This document shows, piece after piece, positions 8,285 through 17,150 of a DNA stretch of 64,000 nucleotides (position 1 is its first letter; each line of letters opens with the position of its first letter). The translations under genes were made by a program, and so were the position numbers. The notes below the pieces were generated by a model, which was given only the letters and a program-made list of their open reading frames with translations, made no database searches and was not told the origin of the DNA. The DNA lies in contig NZ_WJOK01000017.1 in assembly GCF_009649785.1 (NCBI RefSeq), positions 1-64,000 on the forward strand, read 5' to 3'. Origin of the DNA: Agrobacterium tumefaciens. Lineage in GTDB: Bacteria > Pseudomonadota > Alphaproteobacteria > Rhizobiales > Rhizobiaceae.

Positions 8285-9181
8285 TTGGCTTATTTCCTGC
8301 AACAATTGCTGAATGCCGTACCGGTCGCCTCGCTTTATGCGGTTCTGGCGTTCGGCTATGCCATCGCCTTTTCGGTCACGAAAAGGGCCGATGTCACCTA
8401 TGGCGCGATCTTCGCTTTTGCCGGTCAGACCTGTCTGCTGTTTGCCGATTTTGGCTGGAACCGGCTGTGGCTGATCTTGCCTGCGACACTCGCGCTTGGG
8501 GCAGGGGCCGGTCTTTTCGGCGGTCTGTGGGCGGCGGCTTTCATCGGCAGGGCGGTGATGCGGCCCCTGGCTAAAGCCTCCCCCAATGCGGTGACGGTCG
8601 CCTCCATTGGCGTGCTGATCGCGCTCACCGAAAGTGCCAGACTTGCCGCCGGCACGCGACAATTATGGCTGCCGCCGCTTTTGTCCGAACCGGTGCGATT
8701 CTGGGCCGATGGAAGCTTCGCCGTCACCCTGACGTCGATGCAGATGCTGAACACGGCTGTCTTCTGCCTGCTCGTTCTCACAGGCACTTTCTACCTCCAG
8801 CGTTCCGGCTTTGGCAGACGCTGGAAGGCGGTGTCGGACGATGCTTTCGCCGCGTCACTGTGCGGGGTAAATGCAGGCAGGGTGTTCCTGCTGTCCTACT
8901 GTGCAGCGGGTCTGCTTGCCGCCATCGCCGGCGTCCTCGCCACGTTTTATTACGGCACCATGGATTTCGGTGCCGGTCTGGTGTTCGGCCTGAAGGTCGT
9001 GCTGATTTCGGCAGCGGGCGGTTATGCAAGCCCGCTCGTCTGCGCGCTCGGGGCTGCTGCCGTCGGATTCGCGGAAACGCTATGGGTCGGTTACGGCCCG
9101 GTTATCTGGCGTGATGCGGCGGTTCTGGCGCTTCTGGTGGGCTGGCTGATCGTCATGCGTAGCAGGGTGGAAGCGCCCTAG
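8285..9181 (+). CDS. LivH-type branched-chain amino acid ABC permease, orphan
   Basis: Integral membrane protein of 298 residues with eight or so hydrophobic segments and the layout of LivH permeases: an N-terminal QQLLNAVPVASLYAVLAFGYAIAF, the central GRRWKAVSDDAFAASLCGVN loop that contacts the ATPase, and a GLKVVLISAAGGY segment. Partner genes for LivM, the two ATPases and the binding protein are absent nearby, so it either joins a system encoded elsewhere or works differently. The start is a TTG at 8285 with GGGGAGGA a few bases upstream; no in-frame ATG fits. It shares a regulatory gap with the CGNR gene. Confidence 0.82.
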   Translation: MAYFLQQLLNAVPVASLYAVLAFGYAIAFSVTKRADVTYGAIFAFAGQTCLLFADFGWNRLWLILPATLALGAGAGLFGGLWAAAFIGRAVMRPLAKASPNAVTVASIGVLIALTESARLAAGTRQLWLPPLLSEPVRFWADGSFAVTLTSMQMLNTAVFCLLVLTGTFYLQRSGFGRRWKAVSDDAFAASLCGVNAGRVFLLSYCAAGLLAAIAGVLATFYYGTMDFGAGLVFGLKVVLISAAGGYASPLVCALGAAAVGFAETLWVGYGPVIWRDAAVLALLVGWLIVMRSRVEAP

Positions 9182-9241
9182 AGCATTTCCAGGAGGGGTG
9201 GCGTCCGGTTTTCGTCCGGAAGTGCGGGAAAACACAAAGCG
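9181..9241. repeat. Short rhizobial palindromic repeat
   Basis: The sequence starts AGAGCATTTCCAGGA and contains the hairpin CCGGTTTTCGTCCGG followed by an A-rich end. I recognise this layout as a short repeat that recurs between genes in Rhizobiales genomes. It fills the gap between the convergent permease and moaE genes. Only one copy is visible in this window, so the call rests on memory of the family. Confidence 0.5.
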
Positions 9242-9697
9242 TTACCGCCATTTGTCCTTGGCCGTGTCGTCGGTCGTCTTTGCGGCAACCCAGTCGCCCT
9301 TCGTGCCATCCTTGCCATGTTCCTTTTTCCAGAACGGGGCGGACGTCTTGAGGTAGTCCATCACGAAATTTGCGCCGTCGAAGGCGGCCTGCCGGTGCCG
9401 GGAAGCGGCAATGACGAGGACGATATTCTCGCCGGTGGCGATCTTGCCATGGCGATGAATGGCGGTGAGGCCGAGGAGGTCGAAGCGTTCGATGGCGAGT
9501 TGCGCGATACGGGTCATTTCCGCTTCGGCCATGCCGGGATAATGCTCGAGTTCCAGCGCCGCGAGCGTGCCGCCATCATCGCGACAAAGCCCGGTGAAGG
9601 CCACCACCGCGCCAATGCTCTTGTCGCCTTCCGTCAGCCTGCGGGTTTCTTCCGCAGCGTCGAAATCCTGTGCCTGCACGCGGACCGTCGGCTGCAT
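9242..9697 (-). CDS. moaE: Molybdopterin synthase catalytic subunit
   Basis: The large subunit of molybdopterin synthase, which moves sulfur from the MoaD C-terminal thiocarboxylate to precursor Z. The 151 residues include GAVVAFTGLCRD, ELEHYPGMAEAEM, IHRHGKIATGENIV, the SRHRQAAFDG segment and the catalytic Lys region FWKKEH. It begins four bases after the moaD stop and is last in the SDR-uvrC-pgsA-moaD-moaE run. The molybdopterin oxidoreductase at 18.1 kb is one likely user of the cofactor. Confidence 0.95.
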   Translation of the reverse strand: MQPTVRVQAQDFDAAEETRRLTEGDKSIGAVVAFTGLCRDDGGTLAALELEHYPGMAEAEMTRIAQLAIERFDLLGLTAIHRHGKIATGENIVLVIAASRHRQAAFDGANFVMDYLKTSAPFWKKEHGKDGTKGDWVAAKTTDDTAKDKWR

Positions 9698-9701
9698 CCG
9701 G

Positions 9702-9959
9702 TTATCCCCCCGTCATTGGCGGGAAGATGCCGATCTCGCGCGCACCGGCAATGCTCTCGTCATGTTCAACATGTTCCTGATTGACCGCAACGCGGATCAC
9801 ATCTGGAAATTCGAAAGCGGCTTCGTAGTTTTCACCAAGGGTTGAGAGATAGGCGATCAGCTCACCGGCCGTGGTAACGGAGGAGGGGATATCCAGCTCC
9901 TCCTCCGCCGTGCCGATCTTTTCGCGAACCCAGGCGAAATAAACGATCCGCGCCATCAT
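9702..9959 (-). CDS. moaD: Molybdopterin synthase sulfur carrier subunit
   Basis: Ubiquitin-fold sulfur carrier of 85 residues. It opens MARIVYFAWVREKIG and ends in the required double glycine (FPPMTGG), the site of adenylation and thiocarboxylation. The start ATG 9959 (or 9956) overlaps the stop of pgsA in an ATGA, which fixes the reading frame; longer versions would run into pgsA in another frame. Together with moaE it forms the molybdopterin synthase pair. Confidence 0.94.
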   Translation of the reverse strand: MMARIVYFAWVREKIGTAEEELDIPSSVTTAGELIAYLSTLGENYEAAFEFPDVIRVAVNQEHVEHDESIAGAREIGIFPPMTGG

Positions 9960-10543
9960 TCTTCGTCCACGATGTGCTTGAGACCCGCCTTGAAGTAGTC
10001 GTAGCCGGTGTACATGGTCAGCGCTGCTGCTAGCCAGAGAAGCGTAATTCCCATCTCGGTCGTGTAGGGCAGAACCTTGTCGCCCGCGGGACCTGCGAGA
10101 AGAAAGGCGATGGCCACCATCTGGATGGTGGTCTTCCACTTCGCGATGCGGGTGACGGGAACGCTGACCTTCAGCGCCGCCAGATATTCACGCAAGCCCG
10201 AGACCAGAATTTCGCGGCAGAGAATGGTGATGGCGGCCCAGAGCGACCAGCCGGCAATGGTGCCGTCCGCTGCCATCAAGAGCAGCACTGAGGCGACCAG
10301 CAGCTTGTCGGCGATCGGGTCCAGCATGCGGCCGATATTGGAGGTCTGGTTCCAGATACGCGCCAAATAACCATCCAGAAAATCGGTCAGCGAGGCGACG
10401 ATGAACAGCCAAAGTGCCGTCCAGCGCGCAAAATCCGAGCTTTCCAGCTTTCCTTCGATGTAAAAACACAAAACGATGACGGGAACCGCCAGAATGCGGG
10501 CATAGGTGAGAAGGTTGGGAATGCTGTATGCGCGCGAAGCCAT
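9956..10543 (-). CDS. pgsA: CDP-diacylglycerol-glycerol-3-phosphate 3-phosphatidyltransferase
   Basis: Inner-membrane enzyme that makes phosphatidylglycerol phosphate from CDP-diacylglycerol and glycerol-3-phosphate, the committed step to phosphatidylglycerol and cardiolipin. The 195 residues contain the complete CDP-alcohol phosphotransferase motif: DGYLAR, then G eight residues later, then DPIAD with both Asp residues. Several hydrophobic segments fit the family. It lies 102 bp after uvrC and overlaps moaD by four bases. Confidence 0.95.
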   Translation of the reverse strand: MASRAYSIPNLLTYARILAVPVIVLCFYIEGKLESSDFARWTALWLFIVASLTDFLDGYLARIWNQTSNIGRMLDPIADKLLVASVLLLMAADGTIAGWSLWAAITILCREILVSGLREYLAALKVSVPVTRIAKWKTTIQMVAIAFLLAGPAGDKVLPYTTEMGITLLWLAAALTMYTGYDYFKAGLKHIVDEE

Positions 10544-10645
10544 GGGAAACCTGTCAGTCTGGATAAGCTGCCTTGATGCCGCCCCTGACGCATAGGGTCA
10601 ACACGTTATTATGTTTTTTTAGCAGTTCGTTGCGACAGTGCGCCT

Positions 10646-12697
10646 TCAATCGCCACTGCTCTCATGGAAGTGATTGTAGATTTGCCGCGCTACGGCTTCT
10701 GAAATGCCGGTGACATTCATCAGATCGTTGAGGCCTGCGCGTGAAACCGCCTTGGCCGTACCGAAATGCTGCAGCAGCGAGCGCTTGCGTCCTGGGCCGA
10801 TCCCCGAAATTTCATCCAGCGGATTGCGCACCATTTCCTTCTTGCGTCGCGCCCGGTGTGAGCCGATGGCAAAACGGTGGGCCTCGTCGCGCATGCGCTG
10901 GATGAAGTAAAGCACGGGATCGCGCGGCGGCAGGGAAAAATCGCTGCGGCCATCCGCAAAGAAGCGCTCGCGGCCCGCCTCGCGGTCCACACCCTTGGCG
11001 ACACCGATGGCAATCACGCTGTCGCGAATGTCGAGCTCATCGAGGATGGCACGCACCGCCGTCATCTGTCCCTGACCACCATCGATCAGGATAACGTCCG
11101 GCCAGGCGGGGAAGGGCATGTCCGCGGCTTCCTCGGGTGTGGGCGTCAGCGTCTGCGCGCGGTCGGGCTTGCCCTCTTCCTTCAACAGGCGCGAGAAGCG
11201 GCGGGTCATGACCTCACGCATCATGCCGAAGTCGTCACCGGGAGTGATGTCAGTCGATTTGATGTTGAACTTGCGATACTGGTTTTTCACGAAGCCTTCC
11301 GGCCCCGCCACCACCATGCCGCCCACGGCATTGGTGCCCATGATGTGCGAGTTGTCGTAAATCTCGATCCGGCGCGGCACGTAAGGAAGGTTGAAGGTTT
11401 CCGCGAACCCCTTCAACAACCGCGCCTGAGACGAGGTTTCCGCCAGCTTGCGGCCATGCGCCTCGCGGGCATTGGCAAGAACATGGTCGGTGATGTCCTT
11501 CTTCTCGCCGCGCTGCGGCACGCTGATCGTGACCTTGTGTCCGGCTTTTTCGCCAAGAGCAGCGGCCAGCAATTCCTGTTCCTCTACGGTTTCGGAAAGC
11601 AGGATCTGCTTCGGCACCGGTTTGTCGTCGTAAAATTGTGCCAGGAACGCATTGAGGATTTCCGAGCCGGGCAGGGACGGGTCGGCCTTCGGGAAATAAG
11701 CGCGGTTGCCCCAGTTCTGGCCGGTGCGGAAAAAGAACACCTGGATGCAGGATATGCCGCCCTCGTGATGGATGGCGAAAACATCCGCCTCCTCGATGCC
11801 GGCCGGATTGATGCCCTGATGGCTCTGGACGTGCGAGAGCGCCGCCAGCCGGTCGCGATAGACGGCGGCGTGCTCGAAGTCGAGATCCTCGGCCGCCTCG
11901 TTCATCTGCCGGGCAATCGCGGTCTTGACGCTCTGGCTCTTGCCGGACAGGAAATCCTTGGCTTCCTTGACGAGTTCCGCATACCCCTCATCGCTCACCT
12001 CATGTGTGCAGGGGCCGGAACAGCGTTTGATCTGGTAAAGAAGACAGGGACGCGTGCGGGTTTCGAAAACGCTGTCGGTGCAGGTGCGGATCAAGAACGC
12101 GCGTTGCAGTGAATTGATCGTGCGTCCAACGGCTCCGGCAGAGGCGAAGGGTCCGAAGTAGTCGCCCTTGCGCGCCCGCGCACCCCGGTGCTTGAAAATC
12201 GCCGGTGCACGATTGTCGGCTGTGATCAGGATATACGGAAATGACTTGTCGTCGCGCAAAAGCACGTTAAAGCGCGGCCGCAAGCGTTTGATGAGGTTAG
12301 CTTCCAGTAGAAGCGCCTCGGTTTCCGTGCGGGTGGTGACGAATTCCATATGGGCGGTCAGCCGCACCATCTGCGCAATGCGGTTGGAATGCACGCGACC
12401 CTGGGCATAGTTGCCGACGCGCTTCTTCAGCGAGCGCGCCTTGCCGACGTAAAGAACGTCGTTCGCCTCGTTGAACATGCGGTAGACACCCGGCGAGTTC
12501 GGCAGGTGTTTGACGAATTCGCCGATCAGATCCATGCCCTTCAGGCCGGATTCGTTTTTCCAGCCGGCATTCCAGTCCATGCCGGCAACGTCGCGCGGTG
12601 CCTCGGCCGCGTCTGTCGCGGCAAGGTTTGCATCGTCGTCTTCGTCATCGGTTTCATCGAAGAGAATACCGCCGTCAGGCAGCTTCTTTCCGTTCAT
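10646..12697 (-). CDS. uvrC: Excinuclease ABC subunit C
   Basis: Nuclease of nucleotide excision repair that makes both incisions with UvrB. The 683 residues run in order: an acidic extension of about 60 residues not found in E. coli UvrC, a GIY-YIG domain ([22 protein letters not shown]), a UvrB-binding UVR motif ([20 protein letters not shown]), the RNase H-like domain ([34 protein letters not shown]) and two C-terminal helix-hairpin-helix motifs ([26 protein letters not shown]). The start overlaps the SDR stop in an ATGA, so the two are coupled. Confidence 0.97.
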   Translation of the reverse strand: MNGKKLPDGGILFDETDDEDDDANLAATDAAEAPRDVAGMDWNAGWKNESGLKGMDLIGEFVKHLPNSPGVYRMFNEANDVLYVGKARSLKKRVGNYAQGRVHSNRIAQMVRLTAHMEFVTTRTETEALLLEANLIKRLRPRFNVLLRDDKSFPYILITADNRAPAIFKHRGARARKGDYFGPFASAGAVGRTINSLQRAFLIRTCTDSVFETRTRPCLLYQIKRCSGPCTHEVSDEGYAELVKEAKDFLSGKSQSVKTAIARQMNEAAEDLDFEHAAVYRDRLAALSHVQSHQGINPAGIEEADVFAIHHEGGISCIQVFFFRTGQNWGNRAYFPKADPSLPGSEILNAFLAQFYDDKPVPKQILLSETVEEQELLAAALGEKAGHKVTISVPQRGEKKDITDHVLANAREAHGRKLAETSSQARLLKGFAETFNLPYVPRRIEIYDNSHIMGTNAVGGMVVAGPEGFVKNQYRKFNIKSTDITPGDDFGMMREVMTRRFSRLLKEEGKPDRAQTLTPTPEEAADMPFPAWPDVILIDGGQGQMTAVRAILDELDIRDSVIAIGVAKGVDREAGRERFFADGRSDFSLPPRDPVLYFIQRMRDEAHRFAIGSHRARRKKEMVRNPLDEISGIGPGRKRSLLQHFGTAKAVSRAGLNDLMNVTGISEAVARQIYNHFHESSGD

Positions 12698-13482
12698 TCA
12701 GGTATCTCCGCCACATCAGGGGTTTCCCAGCCAAGATGCTGGCCGCCATCGAGCGCGATCATTTGTCCGGTGATCGACGGCGTATCAAAAAGAAAGCGAA
12801 TCGTCCGCCCGAACTCGTCGGGTTCCGGACCGCGCTTTAATATAAGGCCGTCGATCTGCGCCTGAAAGTCCTCCGGCGCCTGTCTTTCGCTTTTGAAGGA
12901 GGGACCCGGCCCGATGGCGTTGACGCGCACCCGCGGCGCAAAACTCTGCGCCATCGTCCGTGTGGCTGTCCAAAGGGCCGATTTCGAAAGCGTATAGGAG
13001 TAAAAACGCGGCGTTAGCGCAAGTACGCGCTGATCGATGATGTTGACGATCAGTCCGGATTTATCCTGAGGCAATTGCTGAACGAATGCGGCCGCGATGA
13101 GGGAAGGCGCCCGCACATGCACGGAAAAATGCGCGTCGAAGATTGCCGGATCGGGCGTTTCTGCCGAATCGTCCAGAAAAATGGATGCATTGTTGACGAC
13201 GACGCCTATCGGGCCGAGCGCCGAAGATGCCTGTTCGACAAGCGCCATTGTTGGCGATGATTGTGTCAGATCCGCCTGAACGGCAACGGCCTTGCCGCCT
13301 TTTTGCCTTATTTCGTTAGCGAATTCCTCGGCTTGCCCCATAGAGGCATTGGCGTGGACGGCAATCGCAAAGCCATGCGAGGCCAAATCCGTGGCGATCG
13401 CCCGCCCGAGCCGCCGGGCGGCACCCGTTATCAAGACTGTCTTCGGTATATTTTCTTTCACAGCGGACCTGCATTTGCTCAT
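12694..13482 (-). CDS. SDR family oxidoreductase, pteridine-reductase-like
   Basis: Short-chain dehydrogenase of 262 residues. The cofactor loop reads [12 protein letters not shown], where the Arg-Arg after TGAA matches NADPH-dependent pteridine reductases of the FolM/PTR1 type rather than the classic GxxxGxG. The catalytic Tyr-Lys pair is YTLSK and the C-terminal part carries IGPGPSF. A role in reducing pterins is plausible but inferred. I start it at ATG 13482 (MSKCRSAV). It is first in the operon with uvrC, pgsA, moaD and moaE. Confidence 0.8.
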   Translation of the reverse strand: MSKCRSAVKENIPKTVLITGAARRLGRAIATDLASHGFAIAVHANASMGQAEEFANEIRQKGGKAVAVQADLTQSSPTMALVEQASSALGPIGVVVNNASIFLDDSAETPDPAIFDAHFSVHVRAPSLIAAAFVQQLPQDKSGLIVNIIDQRVLALTPRFYSYTLSKSALWTATRTMAQSFAPRVRVNAIGPGPSFKSERQAPEDFQAQIDGLILKRGPEPDEFGRTIRFLFDTPSITGQMIALDGGQHLGWETPDVAEIPE

Positions 13483-13829
13483 ACACGCCCTATTTGCTGG
13501 ATATAATCGCAAATCGCAAGCTGTCCGTGGGCCGTAAAAGAATTGTGTGGATTTTTATTGGTAATGTAATTTAAATTTAATTTGAATATAACTAAGTTTA
13601 AATTCGATATATTGGAAATTAAGTTTCCAGTAGGGTTAATAAAACCCTTGTGGCAATTAGGCAACGTCTAATTCTAGTCACGTGTCTGCCCCAAACAATT
13701 CACATTTTGGCTCTTTGATCTCCGCATTCTCCCATCAAATTCAATTTTCAGAGGGGCGATTAACCCGACGAATTTACCGCGTCTAAAAACAATGTTTTGA
13801 GTACGGCGCGGTCCTGAAAGGAGAATAAC
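13483..13829. other. AT-rich divergent promoter region
   Basis: A 347-bp gap without a gene. From about 13545 to 13670 it is far more AT-rich than anything near it, with runs such as TTTAAATTTAATTTGAATAT. It separates the SDR operon from the Omp25-like gene and must hold both promoters. The AT-rich block may bend DNA or act as an UP element for the highly expressed outer-membrane gene. No small ORF with a ribosome site is visible. Confidence 0.45.
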
Positions 13830-14486
13830 ATGCGTATTTTCGTAGCAACCATTATGGCTTCGACCATTGCAGCCGCCGGTTTCTCGGCTGCTCACGCCGC
13901 TGACGCCGTAAACGACGTGCCGCAGGCACCGGTAGCCTACGACCAGCCCGCTCCGGTCAAGAACTGGACCGGCGCTTACCTCGGTGGTACCGCCAACTAC
14001 GATTGGGGCCGTTTCAGCTCCAGCAACGACGGCCGTGACGCCAAGGGCGCCGGCGGCGGCATCTACGGCGGTTACAACATGCAGAACGGCCAGATCGTTT
14101 ACGGTGCCGAAGCAGACGTTAACCTCGGCCGCGAGCGCGGTTCCGCTGGTACGGTTGGTGGCAACGCCGTCGAAGGCAAGCAGGGCGTCAACGGCTCGCT
14201 GCGTGCTCGCGTCGGTTACGACATGAACCCGTTCCTGCTGTACGGTACGGCTGGTCTCGCAGCCTCCGACAACAAGGTACGTGACGCGACCTCCAAGGAC
14301 AGCGCAACCGCCCTCGGCTACACCGTTGGTGCCGGCGTTGAAGCCATGGTTACGGACAACATCACTGCCCGTCTGGAATATCGTTACAGCGACTACCAGA
14401 AGAAGGACTACAGCCTGGACTCCGGCGCGTTCTCGCGCGGCTTCGACGACCACTCCGTCAAGGCCGGTATCGGCGTCAAGTTCTGA
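13830..14486 (+). CDS. Omp25/Omp31-type outer membrane beta-barrel protein
   Basis: Small surface porin-like protein of 218 residues. A Sec signal peptide ends at about AHAADAVND, and the mature part begins with the short proline-rich linker and NWTGAYLGG typical of rhizobial and Brucella Omp25 proteins, then alternating glycine-rich and aromatic strands. It ends in SVKAGIGVKF, with the terminal Phe that outer-membrane barrels need for assembly. The ribosome site GAAAGGAG lies seven bases before the ATG. Codons are of the highly biased type. A strong terminator follows, so it is transcribed alone. Confidence 0.92.
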   Translation: MRIFVATIMASTIAAAGFSAAHAADAVNDVPQAPVAYDQPAPVKNWTGAYLGGTANYDWGRFSSSNDGRDAKGAGGGIYGGYNMQNGQIVYGAEADVNLGRERGSAGTVGGNAVEGKQGVNGSLRARVGYDMNPFLLYGTAGLAASDNKVRDATSKDSATALGYTVGAGVEAMVTDNITARLEYRYSDYQKKDYSLDSGAFSRGFDDHSVKAGIGVKF

Positions 14487-14508
14487 TCCTTCAAGGATCG
14501 GTAAAGAA

Positions 14509-14536
14509 AAGCCGGGGTTTACGCCCCGGCTTTTTC
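14509..14536 (+). terminator. Terminator after Omp25-like gene
   Basis: GC stem GCCGGGG/CCCCGGC with flanking A and T tracts and a T run, 22 bp after the stop codon. Confidence 0.9.
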
Positions 14537-14601
14537 GTTTTTGCCATCAGTTACAGCATCCATGCCCGGCGATCAGGCCAGGCATGGCGCTCACATTGGC
14601 G

Positions 14602-15198
14602 TCAGGCGGCAGCCCTCATGTCCTTATAGGCTTCGAAACGCTTGCCGAATGTTTCCGGCCATTGCGCCAGCGCCTCGTGCCCTTCGGCCCATTCACCTGC
14701 AAAACGCAGATCGAGATAACCGATCAACGCCGCAAGGGCGAAATGTCCGCCATGCAGCTTCTTACCGGTTTTCGGCAGGTTGGCGTTGAGATGATCCAGA
14801 CCCTTCACCGCCTTTTTCCACTGCTTGTCGATCCATGGCTGGTGAACTCTGTCCTCCGGGCGGGAACGGCGCTCGTAAACGATGGCCAGCAGGCAATCCA
14901 TGATGCCGTCGCAGAGCGCTTCCAGAATTTCCGCTTCGGTGCGCTTGCCGTTCTTTTTCGGGTAGAGCTTGCCGCCCGAAAGGCGGTCTAGATAGTGCAT
15001 GATCGCGACGCTGTCATAGACCGAGCCGCCATCGTCTAGAAGCAGGACCGGAATTTTGCCGAGCGGATTGTTGTCAACCAGCGTCGCGGGCTCGGCATTG
15101 GTGTCGACGGCGACGTTGGTAATGTCGATGCCGAGATGGCGGGCGGCCATGCGCACCTTGGCGGAGTAGGGAGAAGTGACGGAATAAAGCAGTTCCAT
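14602..15198 (-). CDS. Glutathione S-transferase family protein
   Basis: A 198-residue GST. The N-terminal thioredoxin fold reads MELLYSVTSPYSAKVRMAAR with the pocket segment NPLGKIPVLLLDDGGSVYDS, whose cis-Pro and final Ser contact glutathione. The C-terminal half is helical. It is shorter than, and only distantly similar to, the GST at 5.6 kb, so the two are not recent duplicates. Substrate unknown. Confidence 0.87.
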   Translation of the reverse strand: MELLYSVTSPYSAKVRMAARHLGIDITNVAVDTNAEPATLVDNNPLGKIPVLLLDDGGSVYDSVAIMHYLDRLSGGKLYPKKNGKRTEAEILEALCDGIMDCLLAIVYERRSRPEDRVHQPWIDKQWKKAVKGLDHLNANLPKTGKKLHGGHFALAALIGYLDLRFAGEWAEGHEALAQWPETFGKRFEAYKDMRAAA

Positions 15199-15231
15199 AG
15201 TCGGGTCCTGACATATGTTGATGTGTGGGTA

Positions 15232-16005
15232 TTAGCGAATGGGGACGATTTCGGTAGCGCTGACGCGGCAGCCCTTGCGGTCAAGCTCAGGGCAATCGCG
15301 GAATGTCATGTCCTTGTTGAGGCAGATACGGACTTCCTCAAGGCGTTTTCCGTCGCAGCTGATCGAGACGCCGCGTTTCGACATGCCGGGGTTGGCGTCG
15401 GTGAAGGCGGTTTCGATGGCGTCGGCGGAAAGAGAGGCGCCTTTAGCGCCCGAGGCAATCGTCTCCGGCAGCTTGACCGCCTCGAAGGCGGTTCGTGTTG
15501 CCGAAAAATAATCTTTCTGCGAAAGGCCGGAGCAGGCGCCGTGCTTGCGCCACTGGTGGCCGATCAAGCCCATGGAGGGCATGATGTCGAACATCGTGCG
15601 GCCGATTGCGTCGGGCACACGGTCCGGCTCGCTGCTCGTGCAGAATTCGGGGTATCCGGTTTCGTTTTGCGGCCAGAGCCCGTGCACGACGAAACCGTAC
15701 CGCCTGTTGCTGCCGCATTGCTGGCGATTGCCGGAACCTTCGGAGCTGGCGCAGAACGCCGGCGACCAGGAGAGCGAAAGCACATAAAAATCGAAGCCTG
15801 TTCCGGCGGGCACAGGGTTTTTGCCCGTGTCTCGTCGGGCAATTTCCGGCTGGGATGTTTCGGGCCTGGAAGTGCCGGCGGGCTGCGTTTGGGATTGGGT
15901 CTGCCGGTTGGTTGCAGAACCGGTCGGGGCCGGATTTTCCCGCGAAAACCAAAGGGCCGCAAGCGACAGAAGACCGAGGGCGATGAAACCGGCATAACGC
16001 TTCAT
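15232..16005 (-). CDS. Secreted ribonuclease T2 family protein
   Basis: RNase T2 enzymes cut single-stranded RNA in the periplasm or outside the cell. The 257-residue protein has an N-terminal hydrophobic anchor or signal (about residues 5-20), a 40-residue Thr/Gln/Pro-rich spacer, then the enzyme domain with both conserved active-site segments: FVVHGLWPQ (CAS1) and GHQWRKHGACSG (CAS2), which carry the catalytic His residues. Paired Cys are present as expected for a secreted enzyme. ATG 16005 is preferred because GGAG lies 12 bases upstream; a GTG at 16014 is possible. Confidence 0.88.
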   Translation of the reverse strand: MKRYAGFIALGLLSLAALWFSRENPAPTGSATNRQTQSQTQPAGTSRPETSQPEIARRDTGKNPVPAGTGFDFYVLSLSWSPAFCASSEGSGNRQQCGSNRRYGFVVHGLWPQNETGYPEFCTSSEPDRVPDAIGRTMFDIMPSMGLIGHQWRKHGACSGLSQKDYFSATRTAFEAVKLPETIASGAKGASLSADAIETAFTDANPGMSKRGVSISCDGKRLEEVRICLNKDMTFRDCPELDRKGCRVSATEIVPIR

Positions 16006-16204
16006 TTCGTGCACGTTCTCCGGAAAATGGACGACCTCGTATCGCCCGCAGACGACAAAGCGGTCTTACATAAATTTGTGAACGAGGCAAACGGGCAAAA
16101 AGGTTGAAAGCTTCGCCGCATAACGAATAGAGTCGAACGAATCTTCTGCGGAGTGCGGAAATCGGGTTGGGGTGAAGCTGGGGGAAATAGGCGGGCATGA
16201 CCGC

Positions 16205-17146
16205 ATGACATTGAAGAAATACATCTGGCCCGTCATTGGTCTGGCAACGATCGGTTTTTCGGCCTGGCTGCTCTATCACGAGCTGCGCGGTCTTTCACTC
16301 GATGATCTATGGGAAAGCCTCACGGCCATTCGCGCGCGGGACTGGGTGTGCTCCGGCCTGTCGACGCTTGTCGCCTATGCCGCCCTTGCCGGTTACGACC
16401 GCATCGCTCTCCAGCATCTCGGCCGGAAGGTAAACTGGTTCTTCATCACGCTCACCTCCTTCACCACCTACGCGCTTTCCCACAATGTCGGGGCATCCGT
16501 GTTTTCCGGTGCCGTCGTCCGATACCGGGCCTATACTTCCAAGGGGTTGAGCGCTGCCGAAGTCGGCATTCTCGTCGGCCTTTGTTCCTTCACCTTCATC
16601 ATCGGAACGATCATGCTCATCGGACTGGTGCTGGTCTATGAACCGGACATTACCGAGCGCTTTACCGGCATCCTGCCCGTGGAAGCGTCAACGACAACCG
16701 GCGTCCTGCTGCTCGCCATCGTCGCACTTTATGTGCTCGGCAGTCTTTTGAAGCTGCGGCCGCTGAAAATCGGTTCGTTTTTTCTGCCATATCCCGTGCC
16801 GAAACTGGTGGCGCAACAGCTGGTCATCGGTCCGATCGAACTGATCGGAGCTGCAGGCATCATCTATTTCGCGCTGCCGGAAGCCGGAAATCCCGGTTTC
16901 ATGGTCATTCTCGGGATTTTCCTGATTTCCTTTTCCGCGGCGCTCATCTCGCACGCGCCGGGCGGGCTTGGCGTGCTGGAGCTGGTGTTCGTCACCGGCC
17001 TGCCTGATATGAACCCGGCTGACGTGATTGCGGCGCTGCTGGTGTTCCGGCTGTTCTACCTCATCATCCCGTTCGTCATGGCGCTGTTCGTGATCCTGTT
17101 CTTTGAGCGATCGCAGCTTGCACAGGCGCGGAAGGGGTTAGGGTAA
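16205..17146 (+). CDS. YbhN/LPG-synthase-like membrane protein
   Basis: A 313-residue integral membrane protein with about seven or eight hydrophobic segments, matching the UPF0104 family (the flippase-like part of lysyl-phosphatidylglycerol synthases). Markers are the SHNVGASVFSGAVVRYRAY segment and SHAPGGLGVLELVF. The cytosolic aminoacyl-transfer domain of MprF is absent, so it cannot make lysyl-lipids alone; a lipid transport role is plausible. I use ATG 16205; ATG 16196 and GTG 16172 are in or near frame but less likely. Confidence 0.75.
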   Translation: MTLKKYIWPVIGLATIGFSAWLLYHELRGLSLDDLWESLTAIRARDWVCSGLSTLVAYAALAGYDRIALQHLGRKVNWFFITLTSFTTYALSHNVGASVFSGAVVRYRAYTSKGLSAAEVGILVGLCSFTFIIGTIMLIGLVLVYEPDITERFTGILPVEASTTTGVLLLAIVALYVLGSLLKLRPLKIGSFFLPYPVPKLVAQQLVIGPIELIGAAGIIYFALPEAGNPGFMVILGIFLISFSAALISHAPGGLGVLELVFVTGLPDMNPADVIAALLVFRLFYLIIPFVMALFVILFFERSQLAQARKGLG

Positions 17147-17150
17147 GCTC

